Of a DNA stretch of 64,000 bases, positions 44,639-54,296 are shown in pieces (position 1 is the stretch's first letter; every line of letters begins with the position of its first letter). Under the pieces are notes generated by a model, which saw nothing but the letters and a program-made list of their open reading frames with translations, made no database searches and was not told the DNA's origin. The position numbers and the translations under genes were made by a program. Origin of the DNA: Rossellomorea vietnamensis (GTDB lineage: Bacteria; Bacillota; Bacilli; Bacillales; Bacillaceae_B); the NCBI RefSeq assembly GCF_001305855.1, contig NZ_LIXZ01000006.1:1-64000 (forward strand). The letters run 5' to 3'.

Positions 44639-45928
44639 TTGAGTTTAGATTGGTTAAGGAAATGTATAGGTGGAATTCTCCTTGTTTCGCTTTGTCTTAT
44701 TGGTTTTTACAAACCGGTTCAACAATTTATCAATACTCCGAACTCTGTAAGGATGATGGCAGGGGATCAAGTTGCTCTCCCTAAGGCTGCATCCGTCACG
44801 ACCATGGGTTCGTCGCATAATGAGCATGTTCAAGTGAAAGAAGGGAAAGGTCAGCTCTCCATCCAGGGGAATTCTGTAGGTAAGGACGAAGTGGTCTTCG
44901 AGCTTGCCGGCCTGCCCATTAAAAAGGTCGATGTAGAAGTACTGAAAGATTTCAAAGTGATTCCAGGTGGACAATCCATTGGAGTCAAATTAAATACTGT
45001 TGGGGTGTTAGTCGTTGGTCATCATCTAGTGGAAACGGATGGCGGGAAATTGTCACCCGGAGAAAAAGCCGGCATTCAGGTAGGGGACATGATTACTGAA
45101 ATTAATGGAACGAAAATTGAAGAACTTTCCGATGTTGCTCCTTTTGTTCAGAAGGCAGGAGAAGAAGCAAAATCTCTTGACGTCGTGATCAAGCGCGATC
45201 AAAAGACCGTAAAGACACACTTGCTTCCATTGAAAGAAAAAGGGGAGAAAAACTATAAACTGGGCCTGTATATTCGTGATTCAGCAGCAGGTATCGGTAC
45301 GATGACATTTTATGATCCGAAGTCCAAGAAATACGGAGCCCTCGGTCATGTGATTTCAGATATGGATACAAAAAAACCGATTGTCGTCGAAAACGGGGAA
45401 ATCGTGAATTCGGAAGTTACTTCGATTCAAAAAGGGACGGATGGTAAACCAGGAGAGAAACTGGCCCGCTTTTCATCCGACCGAAACGTCATCGGTAACA
45501 TTAAGCGGAACAGTCCTTTTGGAATTTTTGGTGAATTAAATCAGTCCATTGAAAATGAACTGATGGATAAGCCGATGCCCATCGCTCTGTCTCACCAAGT
45601 GAAAGAAGGACCGGCACAAATTTTAACGGTTGTGGATGGGAAAGAAGTTGAAATGTACGATATTGAAATCGTCAGTACCATCCCACAGAAATACCCTGCT
45701 ACAAAAGGGATGGTCTTGAAAGTGACGGATCCCGAGCTGCTCAAGAAAACAGGTGGAATCGTACAGGGGATGAGCGGGAGTCCGATTATCCAAAATGGGA
45801 AGGTCATCGGAGCTGTCACCCATGTGTTTGTCAATGACCCGACTAGCGGATACGGGGTACACATTGAATGGATGCTGAGTGAAGCAGGAATCGATATATA
45901 TAAAAAAGATCATAACCGGGCAAGCTGA
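44639..45928 (+). CDS. spoIVB: SpoIVB peptidase
   Basis: A 429-residue S55 serine peptidase made in the forespore and secreted across its inner membrane to trigger pro-sigma-K activation by cleaving SpoIVFA. Membrane anchor at about 9-26, PDZ domain about 115-195, catalytic His237 (GALGHV) and Ser379 (GMSGSP). TTG 44639 is chosen because GAGGAG is 8-9 bases upstream; GTG 44630 is too close to it. Adjacent to spo0A as in all bacilli. No clear sigma-G promoter was found. Confidence 0.95.
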   Translation: MSLDWLRKCIGGILLVSLCLIGFYKPVQQFINTPNSVRMMAGDQVALPKAASVTTMGSSHNEHVQVKEGKGQLSIQGNSVGKDEVVFELAGLPIKKVDVEVLKDFKVIPGGQSIGVKLNTVGVLVVGHHLVETDGGKLSPGEKAGIQVGDMITEINGTKIEELSDVAPFVQKAGEEAKSLDVVIKRDQKTVKTHLLPLKEKGEKNYKLGLYIRDSAAGIGTMTFYDPKSKKYGALGHVISDMDTKKPIVVENGEIVNSEVTSIQKGTDGKPGEKLARFSSDRNVIGNIKRNSPFGIFGELNQSIENELMDKPMPIALSHQVKEGPAQILTVVDGKEVEMYDIEIVSTIPQKYPATKGMVLKVTDPELLKKTGGIVQGMSGSPIIQNGKVIGAVTHVFVNDPTSGYGVHIEWMLSEAGIDIYKKDHNRAS

Positions 45929-45936
45929 AAGTGGAA

Positions 45937-45984
45937 AACCCTTACGAAAGTACCGAAACCGGGTACTTATAAGGGTTCTTTTTT
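45937..45984 (+). terminator. spoIVB terminator
   Basis: A long stem AACCCTTA-CGAAAGTACC with GGGTACTT-ATAAGGGTT and a run of eight Ts. Confidence 0.85.
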
Positions 45985-46065
45985 TTGAAGTACTATGGGA
46001 TATCTCAGAATTCTCACTCACATCGGTTTGCCAAAGAGAGCTGATCCTTGATAAAATAAAGATTA

Positions 46066-46073
46066 TTCGACAA
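46066..46073 (-). promoter_or_regulatory. 0A box (Spo0A binding site) upstream of spo0A
   Basis: TTCGACAA, the reverse complement of TTGTCGAA, a perfect core 0A box about 185 bases before the start codon. Weaker matches (TATCGAA, GGTCGAA) lie at 46088-46103. Confidence 0.55.
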
Positions 46074-46166
46074 AATGAATTATGAATATCGAATGGGGTC
46101 GAAATATAAAGAAATCGTTAGAAAATCAAAGAAAATATAATAATTTTCAAGTTTTTTTCAAAAATA

Positions 46167-46193
46167 AAAGGAATTTAGGTTGCATTGTCGAAA
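46167..46193 (+). promoter_or_regulatory. Sigma-H promoter of spo0A overlapped by a 0A box
   Basis: AAAGGAATT, 11 bases, GTCGAAA fits the sigma-H consensus RNAGGAWWW-N11/12-RNNGAAW. A perfect 0A box TTGTCGAA (46185-46192) covers the -10 element, so Spo0A could feed back on its own sporulation promoter. Confidence 0.72.
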
Positions 46194-46252
46194 AAGTAAT
46201 TTAGAATAAAATTACAGAGATGAATTAATTAGGATTGAGGAGGAAACCTGTA

Positions 46253-47032
46253 GTGAAATCGATTAAAGTATGTGTTGTGGATGATAACCGTGAGCTGACG
46301 TCTTTATTAGAGGACTACATTGCTTCGCAAAATGATATGGAAGTAGTAGGGATTGCCCATAATGGTCAAGATTGTTTAGATTTATTGGAAGAAGTCGATC
46401 CGGATGTCCTGGTCCTCGATATCATCATGCCTCATTTGGACGGGCTGGCAGTACTTGAGCGACTTCGTGAAAAGAAGGGAATTCCCAATGTCATCATGCT
46501 TACGGCCTTCGGTCAGGAAGATGTGACGAAGAAAGCTGTCGACCTTGGAGCTTCTTATTTTATTTTAAAACCATTCGATATGGAAAATCTAGTGAGCCAT
46601 ATTAGACAAGTCAGCGGTAAATCAAACTCAATCATCAAAAAATCTTCCTCATCCAGAATGCATACAGAGCAAAAACCTAGAAACCTGGATGCAAGTATCA
46701 CGAGCATCATCCACGAAATCGGAGTGCCGGCACATATCAAAGGATACTTGTATTTACGTGAAGCGATCTCCATGGTGTATAACGACATCGAATTACTCGG
46801 GTCCATCACAAAGGTCCTTTACCCGGATATTGCCAAGAAATACAATACGACTGCATCACGTGTGGAACGGGCGATCCGTCATGCCATTGAAGTGGCCTGG
46901 AGCAGAGGGAATATTGATTCCATTTCTTCTTTATTCGGATACACCGTCAGCATGTCAAAGGCAAAGCCGACCAACTCGGAGTTCATTGCCATGGTAGCGG
47001 ACAAACTTCGCCTGGAGCATATGGCCTCTTGA
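46253..47032 (+). CDS. spo0A: Master sporulation regulator Spo0A
   Basis: A 259-residue response regulator. Receiver domain with phospho-acceptor Asp56 ([13 protein letters not shown]), a variable linker (about 122-150) and a highly conserved effector domain ([29 protein letters not shown]...) that binds 0A boxes. GTG 46253, with GAGGAGG 9 bases upstream, gives the usual N-terminus [13 protein letters not shown]. It receives phosphate from the Kin-Spo0F-Spo0B relay. Confidence 0.98.
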   Translation: MKSIKVCVVDDNRELTSLLEDYIASQNDMEVVGIAHNGQDCLDLLEEVDPDVLVLDIIMPHLDGLAVLERLREKKGIPNVIMLTAFGQEDVTKKAVDLGASYFILKPFDMENLVSHIRQVSGKSNSIIKKSSSSRMHTEQKPRNLDASITSIIHEIGVPAHIKGYLYLREAISMVYNDIELLGSITKVLYPDIAKKYNTTASRVERAIRHAIEVAWSRGNIDSISSLFGYTVSMSKAKPTNSEFIAMVADKLRLEHMAS

Positions 47033-47089
47033 AAGCGTAAGGAATAGTCCGGGACACACCCAACCTTCAAACTGAATGCATGATCGATC

Positions 47090-47123
47090 GACCCTGTGAG
47101 CCGGATGTTCACGGGGTTTTATT
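47090..47123 (+). terminator. spo0A terminator
   Basis: The stem ACCCTGTGA/TTCACGGGGT with an 8-base loop, then TTTTATT. Confidence 0.7.
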
Positions 47124-47201
47124 ATGCCCACGTCACTACTCCAAGCACGAATCCCCCGGTAACAAACGCCTTTTTTCGAAAAAAATGGTGGTTTGCCCTT
47201 A

Positions 47202-47228
47202 CAGCCTGTCCCTTTACACATAAGATAA
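47202..47228 (+). promoter_or_regulatory. Predicted sigma-K promoter of the small gene at 47266
   Basis: AC (47202-47203), 16 bases, CATAAGATA (47220-47228): an exact match to AC-N16/17-CATANNNTA, 38 bases before the ATG. Confidence 0.65.
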
Positions 47229-47265
47229 AGTGTAATGCAAAAACAACAAAGGGGGAGGTGATACC

Positions 47266-47484
47266 ATGGGATATTATCGTAATAACGATAATGTAGGTGG
47301 AGCTTCTGACCGTTGCAGAAACAATGATGTAGCAGGTGCTTCCGATAACAACAACGATTTCAGAGTTCCTGTCAGAGCTTATATCAGAGGAGAAGATTTC
47401 TGCAGAGCCGTTCGCCGTTGCAGAGAGAACGACGTCCGCGGTGAAATGGACAACCGTCGCAGATGCGGATGCCGCTGGTTCTAA
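47266..47484 (+). CDS. Small Arg/Asn/Cys-rich protein, predicted spore coat or crust component
   Basis: A 72-residue protein not matched to a family I can name. It contains a near-duplicate at its start (RNNDNVGGASD then RNNDVAGASD), many Arg and Asn/Asp residues, and five Cys, ending RRRCGCRWF. A strong GGGGGAGGTGATACC ribosome binding site precedes the ATG, a consensus sigma-K promoter lies at 47202-47228 and a terminator follows, so it is a real single gene. Cys- and Arg-rich short proteins made under sigma-K are usually coat proteins that cross-link. It lies between spo0A and the glycerophosphodiesterase. Confidence 0.75.
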   Translation: MGYYRNNDNVGGASDRCRNNDVAGASDNNNDFRVPVRAYIRGEDFCRAVRRCRENDVRGEMDNRRRCGCRWF

Positions 47485-47503
47485 TCAAGAGCCAACTTTA
47501 TGT

Positions 47504-47532
47504 AAAAAACCCTGAGATCCTCAGGGTTTTTT
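47504..47532 (+). terminator. Terminator of the small spore gene
   Basis: AAAAAACCCTGA/TCAGGGTTTTTT with a 5-base loop, perfect stem. Confidence 0.88.
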
Positions 47533-47656
47533 AAATGATAGGCGTAAAAAGGTTCATTCTTTGAGGAGAGAGTAAATAAGTATATAATGGAGTCAGTCAA
47601 TGAATTCTATAAGGGAAAGAATATACATATATAGAAAAAATGAAGGAAGTGAACGT

Positions 47657-48391
47657 ATGACGCTGATTTTTGCTCACCGTGGATCTGCAGGTACCCATCC
47701 GGAAAACACAATGGAATCTTTTTATGAAGCGGAAAGAGTGAAGGCTGACGGAATCGAATTGGATGTTCAGCTGACAAAAGACGGGGAAGTAGTCGTCATA
47801 CATGATGAGACCGTCGACCGGACGACAAATGGAAAAGGGTTCGTCAAAGATTATACATTAAAGGAAATTCAAAAACTTCAAGCTAACTTTAAATTCAAGA
47901 GTAAACTATTCAAGAAAAACCGTGTCCCTACATTAAGGGAAGTCTTTCTGTGGTTGAAAGGAAATCAACTCATTTGTAACATCGAGTTGAAAAACAGTAT
48001 CATGGATTATCAAGGCCTGGAAGAAAAGGTGATCGGTCTGATCAGGGAGTTCGGATACGAGGACCGGATCATCATCTCCTCGTTTAATCATTATTCGATT
48101 GTGGCATGTTACCGTTTGGAGCCTGCTGTTGAAATCGCGCCGCTCTACTCATCCCGCTTATTCATGCCCTGGATCTATGCCCAATCAATAAGGGCGAAAG
48201 CGATACACCCCAACCTGAAAGCGGTCAGGGATGAGATGATCATTGAAGCGATGAACAACGGAATTGGTGTCAGACCTTACACGGTAAATAAGGTGGACCA
48301 AATGGAGAGATTATTGAATTTGGGCTGCACTGGATTTGTAACGGATTATCCTGAAAAGGCATGGAAGCTGAGGGAAAGTAAAAAAGGCTAG
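47657..48391 (+). CDS. yqiK: Glycerophosphodiester phosphodiesterase (YqiK)
   Basis: A 244-residue GDPD TIM barrel that splits glycerophosphodiesters to glycerol 3-phosphate and alcohol. Motifs: IFAHRGSAGTHPENT (metal and catalytic His), ELDVQLTKDGEVVVIHDET (metal Glu/Asp and catalytic His), CNIELK. No signal peptide, so it is cytoplasmic. ATG 47657 follows AAGGAAGTG; the upstream ATG at 47600 has no ribosome binding site. Convergent with the DUF2627 gene. Confidence 0.93.
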   Translation: MTLIFAHRGSAGTHPENTMESFYEAERVKADGIELDVQLTKDGEVVVIHDETVDRTTNGKGFVKDYTLKEIQKLQANFKFKSKLFKKNRVPTLREVFLWLKGNQLICNIELKNSIMDYQGLEEKVIGLIREFGYEDRIIISSFNHYSIVACYRLEPAVEIAPLYSSRLFMPWIYAQSIRAKAIHPNLKAVRDEMIIEAMNNGIGVRPYTVNKVDQMERLLNLGCTGFVTDYPEKAWKLRESKKG

Positions 48392-48416
48392 CGCATATGT
48401 AGCGCTAGCCTTTCTT
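48383..48416. terminator. Bidirectional terminator
   Basis: A 12-bp perfect stem AAAGGCTAGCGC/GCGCTAGCCTTT lies between the convergent genes yqiK and yqzF. Confidence 0.85.
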
Positions 48417-48644
48417 GTTGAATCGGGACTGGACTTTATTGCGTTTTCGATCACGATGCAGTACGAAACCTGCAATGAATCCCAAACCGCAAACAAAGAA
48501 AACTAACCCGATAATGAACTGAAGCCAAAGATAAGGGATCGGAGGCTGCAGGATTCCAAACAGCATATCTCTCATCAACTTAATCCCAAGAGCTGCAAAT
48601 GCACCGGGGATCAACATGATAATCAGGGCAATAAGACGGACCAT
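48405..48644 (-). CDS. yqzF: DUF2627 membrane protein (YqzF-like)
   Basis: A 79-residue protein with two hydrophobic spans (about 3-22 and 37-60) and a basic tail (HRDRKRNKVQSRFNKKG). It matches DUF2627/YqzF, always found before bkdR in bacilli, with no known role. ATG 48644 has AAGGAG 11 bases upstream; ATG 48653 is too close to it. Confidence 0.82.
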   Translation of the reverse strand: MVRLIALIIMLIPGAFAALGIKLMRDMLFGILQPPIPYLWLQFIIGLVFFVCGLGFIAGFVLHRDRKRNKVQSRFNKKG

Positions 48645-48769
48645 GAGATGCATAACTCCTTTTCGTTTCCATACTAAAATTCTAACTCCAAGCAGAGAAT
48701 TGTCAAGTAACGAAAAGTAGTGTAACATTATGGGTGTGAAAAAAATTGCAGGTCTCGGGGTGAAGAAAG

Positions 48770-50836
48770 TTGCAAGAGGTTCTAATTGTCGGCGGTGGTA
48801 AGGGTGGAACAGCTATCCTCCAAATCCTCCACGAAGTTTCCGTCATGAAAGTGATTGCCGTAGTAGATTTAAATGAAAACGCTTCAGGTATTAAGCTCTC
48901 AAAAGAACTTGGCATCCCTGTTGGTACAGATTGGAGACCGTTCCTCAGTGACTCTGTAGATATCGTCATTGAGGTGACCGGTGAACAGGAAGTGTTTGAA
49001 CAGATAAGGGACCATCGTGGAAAAAATACAGTTTTAATCCCTGGCAGTGTGGCTTTCCTTATTTCGAAGCTCCTCGAAGAAAAAGAGGATCTTATCCATC
49101 AATTGACGAGCGAGTCCTTTAAAAGGGATCTTATCTTTAATTCAACTGATGATGGCATGGTCGGGATCGATGATCAAGGCATCGTCATGCTATTTAATAA
49201 AAGTGCAGAGCGAATGATCGGAAAGAGTCAGGAAGACGTGATGGGCCTTCATATTTCTGAGGTGATCCCTGAGAGTAAGCTGACAAGAACGATCGAAACA
49301 AGACGGACAGAAATCAATCAGGAAGTCATCCTTGGGAACGGATTGAAGATCATCTCCAATCGGATTCCGATGATTACAGAGCAGGATGAAATCATTGGTG
49401 CCTTTTCTGTGTTTAAAGATATTACCGAAGTGGTGAATCTGGCAGAAGAGATAACCAACCTCAAAGAAATTCAGACGATGCTCGAAGCCATCATCCATTC
49501 CAGCGATGATGCGATTTCTGTCGTCGATGAAGAGGGTAAGGGAATCATGATCAACCCGGCTTACACGAGAATCACGGGACTTCCCCGGGAGGAAGTGATC
49601 GGGAAGCCTGCGACGGCGGATATTTCGGAAGGCGAGAGTATCCATTTGAAAGTGCTGCAGACACGGAGAGCGATCCGGGGGACGAGAATGCGGGTAGGAC
49701 CGAACCGTAAAGAAGTCATCGTGAATGTGGCCCCCATCATCGTAAACAACAAGCTTAAGGGGAGCGTCGGTGTCATTCATGACATGTCGGAAATACAATC
49801 CCTTACCCAGGAATTGGACCGGGCGAGGAGAATCATCCGAACCCTCGAAGCGAAGTATATGTTCGAGGATATCATTGGTGACTCAGAGGAAATGATGATT
49901 GCCATCGAGCAAGCCAAACTGGGTGCCAAAACCCCTGCTACCGTTCTTCTTCGCGGAGAATCAGGGACTGGGAAGGAATTATTTGCCCACGCCATACATA
50001 ATGCGAGTGACCGTAAATTCAATAAATTCCTCAGGGTCAACTGTGCGGCATTATCGGAGAGCCTTTTGGAAAGCGAATTATTCGGGTATGAAGAAGGTGC
50101 CTTCTCCGGTGCAAAGCGCGGTGGAAAGCGCGGCTTGTTCGAAGAGGCGAATAATGGGAGTATCTTCCTTGACGAGATAGGGGAGTTGAGTGTCAATACT
50201 CAAGCGAAATTATTGAGGGTCCTGCAGGAAAATGAAATCGTGAGGGTCGGAGGGACGAAATCGATCCAAATCAATGTCCGTGTCATTGCTGCGACCAATG
50301 TCAACCTCGAAAAGGGAATGGCCGATGAATCATTCAGGGAAGATCTGTATTATCGCCTCAATCGGATGCCGATTCAAATACCTCCGTTAAGGCAGCGTAA
50401 ATCCGATATCCCGCTCATTTCCGATGCCCTGATCACAAAGATCAATCAGGACTACGGAAGAAACGTCGAGGGAGTGACGGCTGCAGCCATGAACAAGCTG
50501 ATGAATTATCATTGGCCGGGGAATGTGCGGGAGCTTGAGAACGTGCTGGGAAGAGCGATCATCTTCATGAACTACAATGAAGTCCAAATCGATGGAAAGC
50601 ATTTACCACAATTAGAAAATACAGCAAAACCCCTCGTCAACGTAGCTGAACTTCCGTTTCAAGGAGCAGAAGATCTTGCAACCCAAGTTGAAAAGTATGA
50701 AAAAAATATAATTCAAAACGTTTTAGAGCAGAATAATGGTAATAAAACGGCAACCGCTAAAGCATTGAATGTGTCAGTGAGAAACTTATATTATAAAATT
50801 GAAAAATATAACATTGAAATAAATAGCATGAAATAA
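48770..50836 (+). CDS. bkdR: Sigma-54-dependent activator BkdR
   Basis: A 688-residue enhancer-binding protein. An N-terminal Rossmann-like domain ([15 protein letters not shown]), two PAS domains (about 118-225 and 238-345), an AAA+ domain with Walker A GESGTGKE, the sigma-54 contact loop GAFSGA (a conservative variant of GAFTGA) and DEIGELS, and a Fis-type HTH at the C-terminus ([24 protein letters not shown]). It activates the bkd operon. TTG 48770 with GGTGAAG upstream. The N-terminal and PAS domains probably sense a metabolite of branched-chain amino acids. Confidence 0.95.
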   Translation: MQEVLIVGGGKGGTAILQILHEVSVMKVIAVVDLNENASGIKLSKELGIPVGTDWRPFLSDSVDIVIEVTGEQEVFEQIRDHRGKNTVLIPGSVAFLISKLLEEKEDLIHQLTSESFKRDLIFNSTDDGMVGIDDQGIVMLFNKSAERMIGKSQEDVMGLHISEVIPESKLTRTIETRRTEINQEVILGNGLKIISNRIPMITEQDEIIGAFSVFKDITEVVNLAEEITNLKEIQTMLEAIIHSSDDAISVVDEEGKGIMINPAYTRITGLPREEVIGKPATADISEGESIHLKVLQTRRAIRGTRMRVGPNRKEVIVNVAPIIVNNKLKGSVGVIHDMSEIQSLTQELDRARRIIRTLEAKYMFEDIIGDSEEMMIAIEQAKLGAKTPATVLLRGESGTGKELFAHAIHNASDRKFNKFLRVNCAALSESLLESELFGYEEGAFSGAKRGGKRGLFEEANNGSIFLDEIGELSVNTQAKLLRVLQENEIVRVGGTKSIQINVRVIAATNVNLEKGMADESFREDLYYRLNRMPIQIPPLRQRKSDIPLISDALITKINQDYGRNVEGVTAAAMNKLMNYHWPGNVRELENVLGRAIIFMNYNEVQIDGKHLPQLENTAKPLVNVAELPFQGAEDLATQVEKYEKNIIQNVLEQNNGNKTATAKALNVSVRNLYYKIEKYNIEINSMK

Positions 50837-50862
50837 TTTGCAGAGTGCGAAATAATTTGCAG
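50830..50862 (+). repeat. 14-base direct repeat, candidate BkdR upstream activating sites
   Basis: GAAATAATTTGCAG occurs at 50830-50843 and again at 50849-50862, offset 19 bases, overlapping the bkdR stop and 42-74 bases before the -24 element. A similar AAAATTGCAGGTCT lies just before bkdR (48751-48764). Confidence 0.5.
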
Positions 50863-50903
50863 GGTCTAATATGAATTTATAAAGCGTTTTCAGGATTTTA
50901 AAG

Positions 50904-50920
50904 TTGGCACGCTTCTTGCA
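50904..50920 (+). promoter_or_regulatory. Sigma-54 promoter of the bkd operon
   Basis: TTGGCACGCTTCTTGCA fits TGGCAC-N5-TTGCA exactly at both -24 and -12. The neighbouring BkdR supplies the required activator. Confidence 0.92.
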
Positions 50921-50971
50921 TGTAGTTAAATGGGAACATAATAACAGAAAAAAGGGGTTGAAACGACATAC

Positions 50972-51880
50972 ATGAATCTACAATCTTTAGTGGAAAAAGC
51001 AACCCAAATTGAAAACTCCACTGTAGCAGTCGCTGCTGCAGAAGATAAAGAAGTCCTTCTGGCTGTTTCCATGGCAGTTGAAAAAAAGATGGCTGACTTT
51101 TTACTGTTCGGGGATAAAGAAGAAATCATCTCCATATTGGAGGAGGTTGCCCCACAGCTGATCTCTCACAGCAGTATAAAAATCAAGAATGCCTTCTCTC
51201 CTCAAAAAGCAGCGGAGCTTGCCGTGAAAGCAGTAAAGGAAAATGAAGCAGGTACTCTTATGAAGGGGAACATCCCTACTGCTGTCATCTTGAAAGCCGT
51301 CTTGAATAAAGAATGGGGCCTTCGTACAGGGAATGTTCTGTCACATGTTGCAGCATTTGAGGTGGCCGGGTTTGACAGGCTTACTTTCATCACGGATGCA
51401 GCAATGAATATCTCTCCTGACCTGCAGCAAAAAGCGCAAATCATTGAAAATGCCGTCGGGGTTGCCCGTTCAATCGGTGTGGATATGCCGAAAGTAGCGC
51501 CAATTGCCGCCGTGGAAGTGGTGAATCCGGCGATGCCTGCTACAGTCGATGCGGCTTCACTCACCATGATGAATCAGCGGGGGCAGATTCGAGATTGCAC
51601 GGTCGATGGCCCACTGGCCCTTGATAATGCCGTTTCCCACCATGCAGCAGAACATAAAGGAATTGAAAGTGAGGTTGCGGGGCAAGCGGATATCCTGCTC
51701 GTTCCGACAATCGAAACAGGAAATGCCCTGTACAAATCCTTGATCTATTTTGCCAAGGCAAAAGTAGGGGCAGTCATAGCCGGAGCAAAAGCACCAATCG
51801 TTTTAACATCCAGGGCAGACAGTGCAGAAAGTAAATTATATTCCTTGGCACTGGCAATATGCTCTGCTTCTAATAAATAA
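50972..51880 (+). CDS. ptb: Phosphate butyryltransferase
   Basis: A 302-residue phosphotransacylase that turns branched acyl-CoA into acyl-phosphate, reversibly. It has the PTA-fold segments [31 protein letters not shown] and a C-terminal phosphate-binding region ([19 protein letters not shown]). AAAAAAGGGG precedes the ATG. First gene of the bkd operon; works with butyrate kinase to gain ATP. Confidence 0.94.
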   Translation: MNLQSLVEKATQIENSTVAVAAAEDKEVLLAVSMAVEKKMADFLLFGDKEEIISILEEVAPQLISHSSIKIKNAFSPQKAAELAVKAVKENEAGTLMKGNIPTAVILKAVLNKEWGLRTGNVLSHVAAFEVAGFDRLTFITDAAMNISPDLQQKAQIIENAVGVARSIGVDMPKVAPIAAVEVVNPAMPATVDAASLTMMNQRGQIRDCTVDGPLALDNAVSHHAAEHKGIESEVAGQADILLVPTIETGNALYKSLIYFAKAKVGAVIAGAKAPIVLTSRADSAESKLYSLALAICSASNK

Positions 51881-51921
51881 TCATAAAACCTAAAAATATA
51901 AACCTACAGGGGGAAATAATA

Positions 51922-53019
51922 ATGAAAATTTTCAGCTATATGGAACAATATGACTATGAACAATTGGTATTCTGTCAAGACGAAGCTTCAGGATTAAAAG
52001 CAATCATCGCCATTCATGATACGACACTTGGACCTGCCCTTGGCGGAACCCGTATGTGGACGTACGAATCAGAAGAAGCGGCAATTGAAGATGCACTGCG
52101 CCTTGCAAAAGGGATGACATATAAGAATGCAGCTGCCGGTCTGAATCTCGGTGGAGGAAAGACGGTTATCATCGGTGATCCACGTAAAGACAAGAACGAA
52201 GAAATGTTCCGTGCGTTCGGCCGTTATATCCAAGGTTTAAATGGACGCTACATTACTGCTGAAGACGTGGGTACAACGGTTGCCGATATGGACTTGATCC
52301 ACGAAGAAACGGATTATGTAACTGGGATTTCACCAGCTTTCGGTTCATCCGGTAACCCTTCACCTGTGACTGCTTATGGAGTGTATAGAGGAATCAAAGC
52401 GGCAGCGAAAGAAGCTTTCGGTACAGATTCACTGGAAGGGAAAACAATCGCTGTCCAGGGGATCGGGAATGTTGCTTACAATATGTGCCGCCACCTGCAC
52501 GAAGAAGGGGCAAACCTGATCGTGACTGATATCAACAAAGAAGCTGTACAACGTGCGGTTGACGAATTCGGTGCGAAAGCAGTTGACATCAATGATATCT
52601 ATGGGGTGGATTGTGACATCTTTGCTCCATGTGCACTTGGTGCGATCATCAATGATGAAACGATTCCGCAACTTAAGGCGAAAGTCATTGCTGGAGCTGC
52701 AAATAACCAGTTGAAAGAAACTCGTCACGGTGATGCTATCCATGAGATGGGTATCGTTTATGCACCAGACTACGTGATCAACGCAGGTGGAGTCATCAAC
52801 GTAGCTGACGAATTATACGGCTATAACAGCGAAAGAGCGATGAAGAAAGTGGAGCAGGTATATAACAACGTAGAGCGCGTGATCGAAATCGCTAAACGGG
52901 ATAATGTCCCAACATACGTTGCTGCTGACCGTATGGCAGAAGAGCGCATCGAAAAAATGCACCGTTCAAGAAGTCAGTTCCTTCAAAATGGACACCATAT
53001 TCTAAGCAGACGTGGATAA
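51922..53019 (+). CDS. bcd: Leucine dehydrogenase
   Basis: A 365-residue NAD-dependent Glu/Leu/Phe/Val dehydrogenase that deaminates leucine, isoleucine and valine to 2-oxo acids. It has the catalytic lysines in GGTRMW...[21 protein letters not shown], the NAD motif [13 protein letters not shown] and [14 protein letters not shown] precedes the ATG. It feeds the dehydrogenase complex encoded downstream. Family length is typical. Confidence 0.96.
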   Translation: MKIFSYMEQYDYEQLVFCQDEASGLKAIIAIHDTTLGPALGGTRMWTYESEEAAIEDALRLAKGMTYKNAAAGLNLGGGKTVIIGDPRKDKNEEMFRAFGRYIQGLNGRYITAEDVGTTVADMDLIHEETDYVTGISPAFGSSGNPSPVTAYGVYRGIKAAAKEAFGTDSLEGKTIAVQGIGNVAYNMCRHLHEEGANLIVTDINKEAVQRAVDEFGAKAVDINDIYGVDCDIFAPCALGAIINDETIPQLKAKVIAGAANNQLKETRHGDAIHEMGIVYAPDYVINAGGVINVADELYGYNSERAMKKVEQVYNNVERVIEIAKRDNVPTYVAADRMAEERIEKMHRSRSQFLQNGHHILSRRG

Positions 53020-53169
53020 ATAGAAGAAAGAACGCTTTGCTTTGTGAAAAAGTGAAGCGTTTCTTCCCTGTAAAGGGAAACATCGAACAGAGTAAGGGGT
53101 TATCTATCATAGGGGGAAATTCTTTCGTGCAAACATTACAATACAGCTGCCCAAATGGAGGTAACAACA

Positions 53170-54276
53170 GTGCAGGAAAACAAACATCGAATACTTGTCA
53201 TTAATCCTGGATCGACATCAACCAAAATTGGTGTCTTTGATGATGATCGTTCTATATTTGAAAAGACGATCCGTCATGATTCAGAGAAGATCAATGAATT
53301 TGCAACGATTATCGATCAATATGAATTCAGGAAGAACACCATTCTTCAGACATTGGATGAAGAAGGGATCAATATTTCAAAGCTGAGTGCCGTATGCGGC
53401 CGCGGGGGGCTCCTAAGACCGATAGAAGGTGGCACCTATCTAGTGAATGATGACATGCTGAAGGATCTGAAAGAAGGGTTTTCAGGTCAGCATGCGTCCA
53501 ATCTTGGGGGGATCCTGGCATTTGAAATTGCCTCGGGCTTAAATATCCCATCTTATATCGTCGATCCCGTGGTCGTGGACGAGCTGCAACCACTTGCCCG
53601 CGTTTCAGGATTCTCACTCATTGAAAGAAAGAGTATTTTCCATGCGTTAAATCAGAAAGCAGTGGCAAGAAGAGTAGCGAAGCAAATCGGGAAAAAATAT
53701 GAAGACCTTAATCTGATCATCACGCATATGGGTGGTGGTATCACGGTAGGGGCACATAGGAACGGGAAAGTGGTGGATGTGAATAACGGGCTGCACGGAG
53801 ACGGACCATTCAGCCCTGAAAGAGCAGGAACCGTTCCGGCTGGTGATCTGGTTGACCTTTGCTTCTCAGGAGACTATTACCGTGATGAAATTATGAAGAA
53901 GCTTGTCGGGCAAGGAGGCCTGGTCGGTTATCTTGATACAAATGATGCAGTGAAAGTAGAGAAAATGATCGAAAATGGCGACGAAAAAGCCAAAGCCGTC
54001 TATGATGCCATGGCGTATCAAATCGCGAAAGAAATCGGATCAGCAAGTGCGGTCCTGAATGGGAAAGTCGATGCCATTGTGTTAACAGGCGGACTTGCGT
54101 ACGGCAAGGACTTTGTCAAAGCGATAAGTGAACGGATCAACTGGATAGCGGATGTCATTATTCAACCAGGAGAAAATGAACTGCAAGCTCTTGCTGAAGG
54201 GGCTTTAAGAGTCTTACGGAATGAAGAAGACTATAAAGTATACCCGGGAAATGTAAAAACAGAAGCGAGAGTATAA
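53170..54276 (+). CDS. buk: Butyrate kinase
   Basis: A 368-residue ASKHA-fold kinase that converts branched acyl-phosphate and ADP to acid and ATP. Motifs: [15 protein letters not shown] (phosphate 1), [19 protein letters not shown] and VLTGGLAYG (adenosine). GTG 53170 is used: GGAGG lies 8 bases upstream and an ATG at 53155 immediately precedes that site. Pairs with Ptb. Confidence 0.94.
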   Translation: MQENKHRILVINPGSTSTKIGVFDDDRSIFEKTIRHDSEKINEFATIIDQYEFRKNTILQTLDEEGINISKLSAVCGRGGLLRPIEGGTYLVNDDMLKDLKEGFSGQHASNLGGILAFEIASGLNIPSYIVDPVVVDELQPLARVSGFSLIERKSIFHALNQKAVARRVAKQIGKKYEDLNLIITHMGGGITVGAHRNGKVVDVNNGLHGDGPFSPERAGTVPAGDLVDLCFSGDYYRDEIMKKLVGQGGLVGYLDTNDAVKVEKMIENGDEKAKAVYDAMAYQIAKEIGSASAVLNGKVDAIVLTGGLAYGKDFVKAISERINWIADVIIQPGENELQALAEGALRVLRNEEDYKVYPGNVKTEARV

Positions 54277-54296
54277 GAGAGAAGGGGGACTTAAGA

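Noticed and set aside
51918..51940. Possible CodY box at the start of bcd (AATTTTCAGCTATAT)
   Set aside because: Four mismatches to the 15-base consensus and it includes coding sequence; too weak to list.
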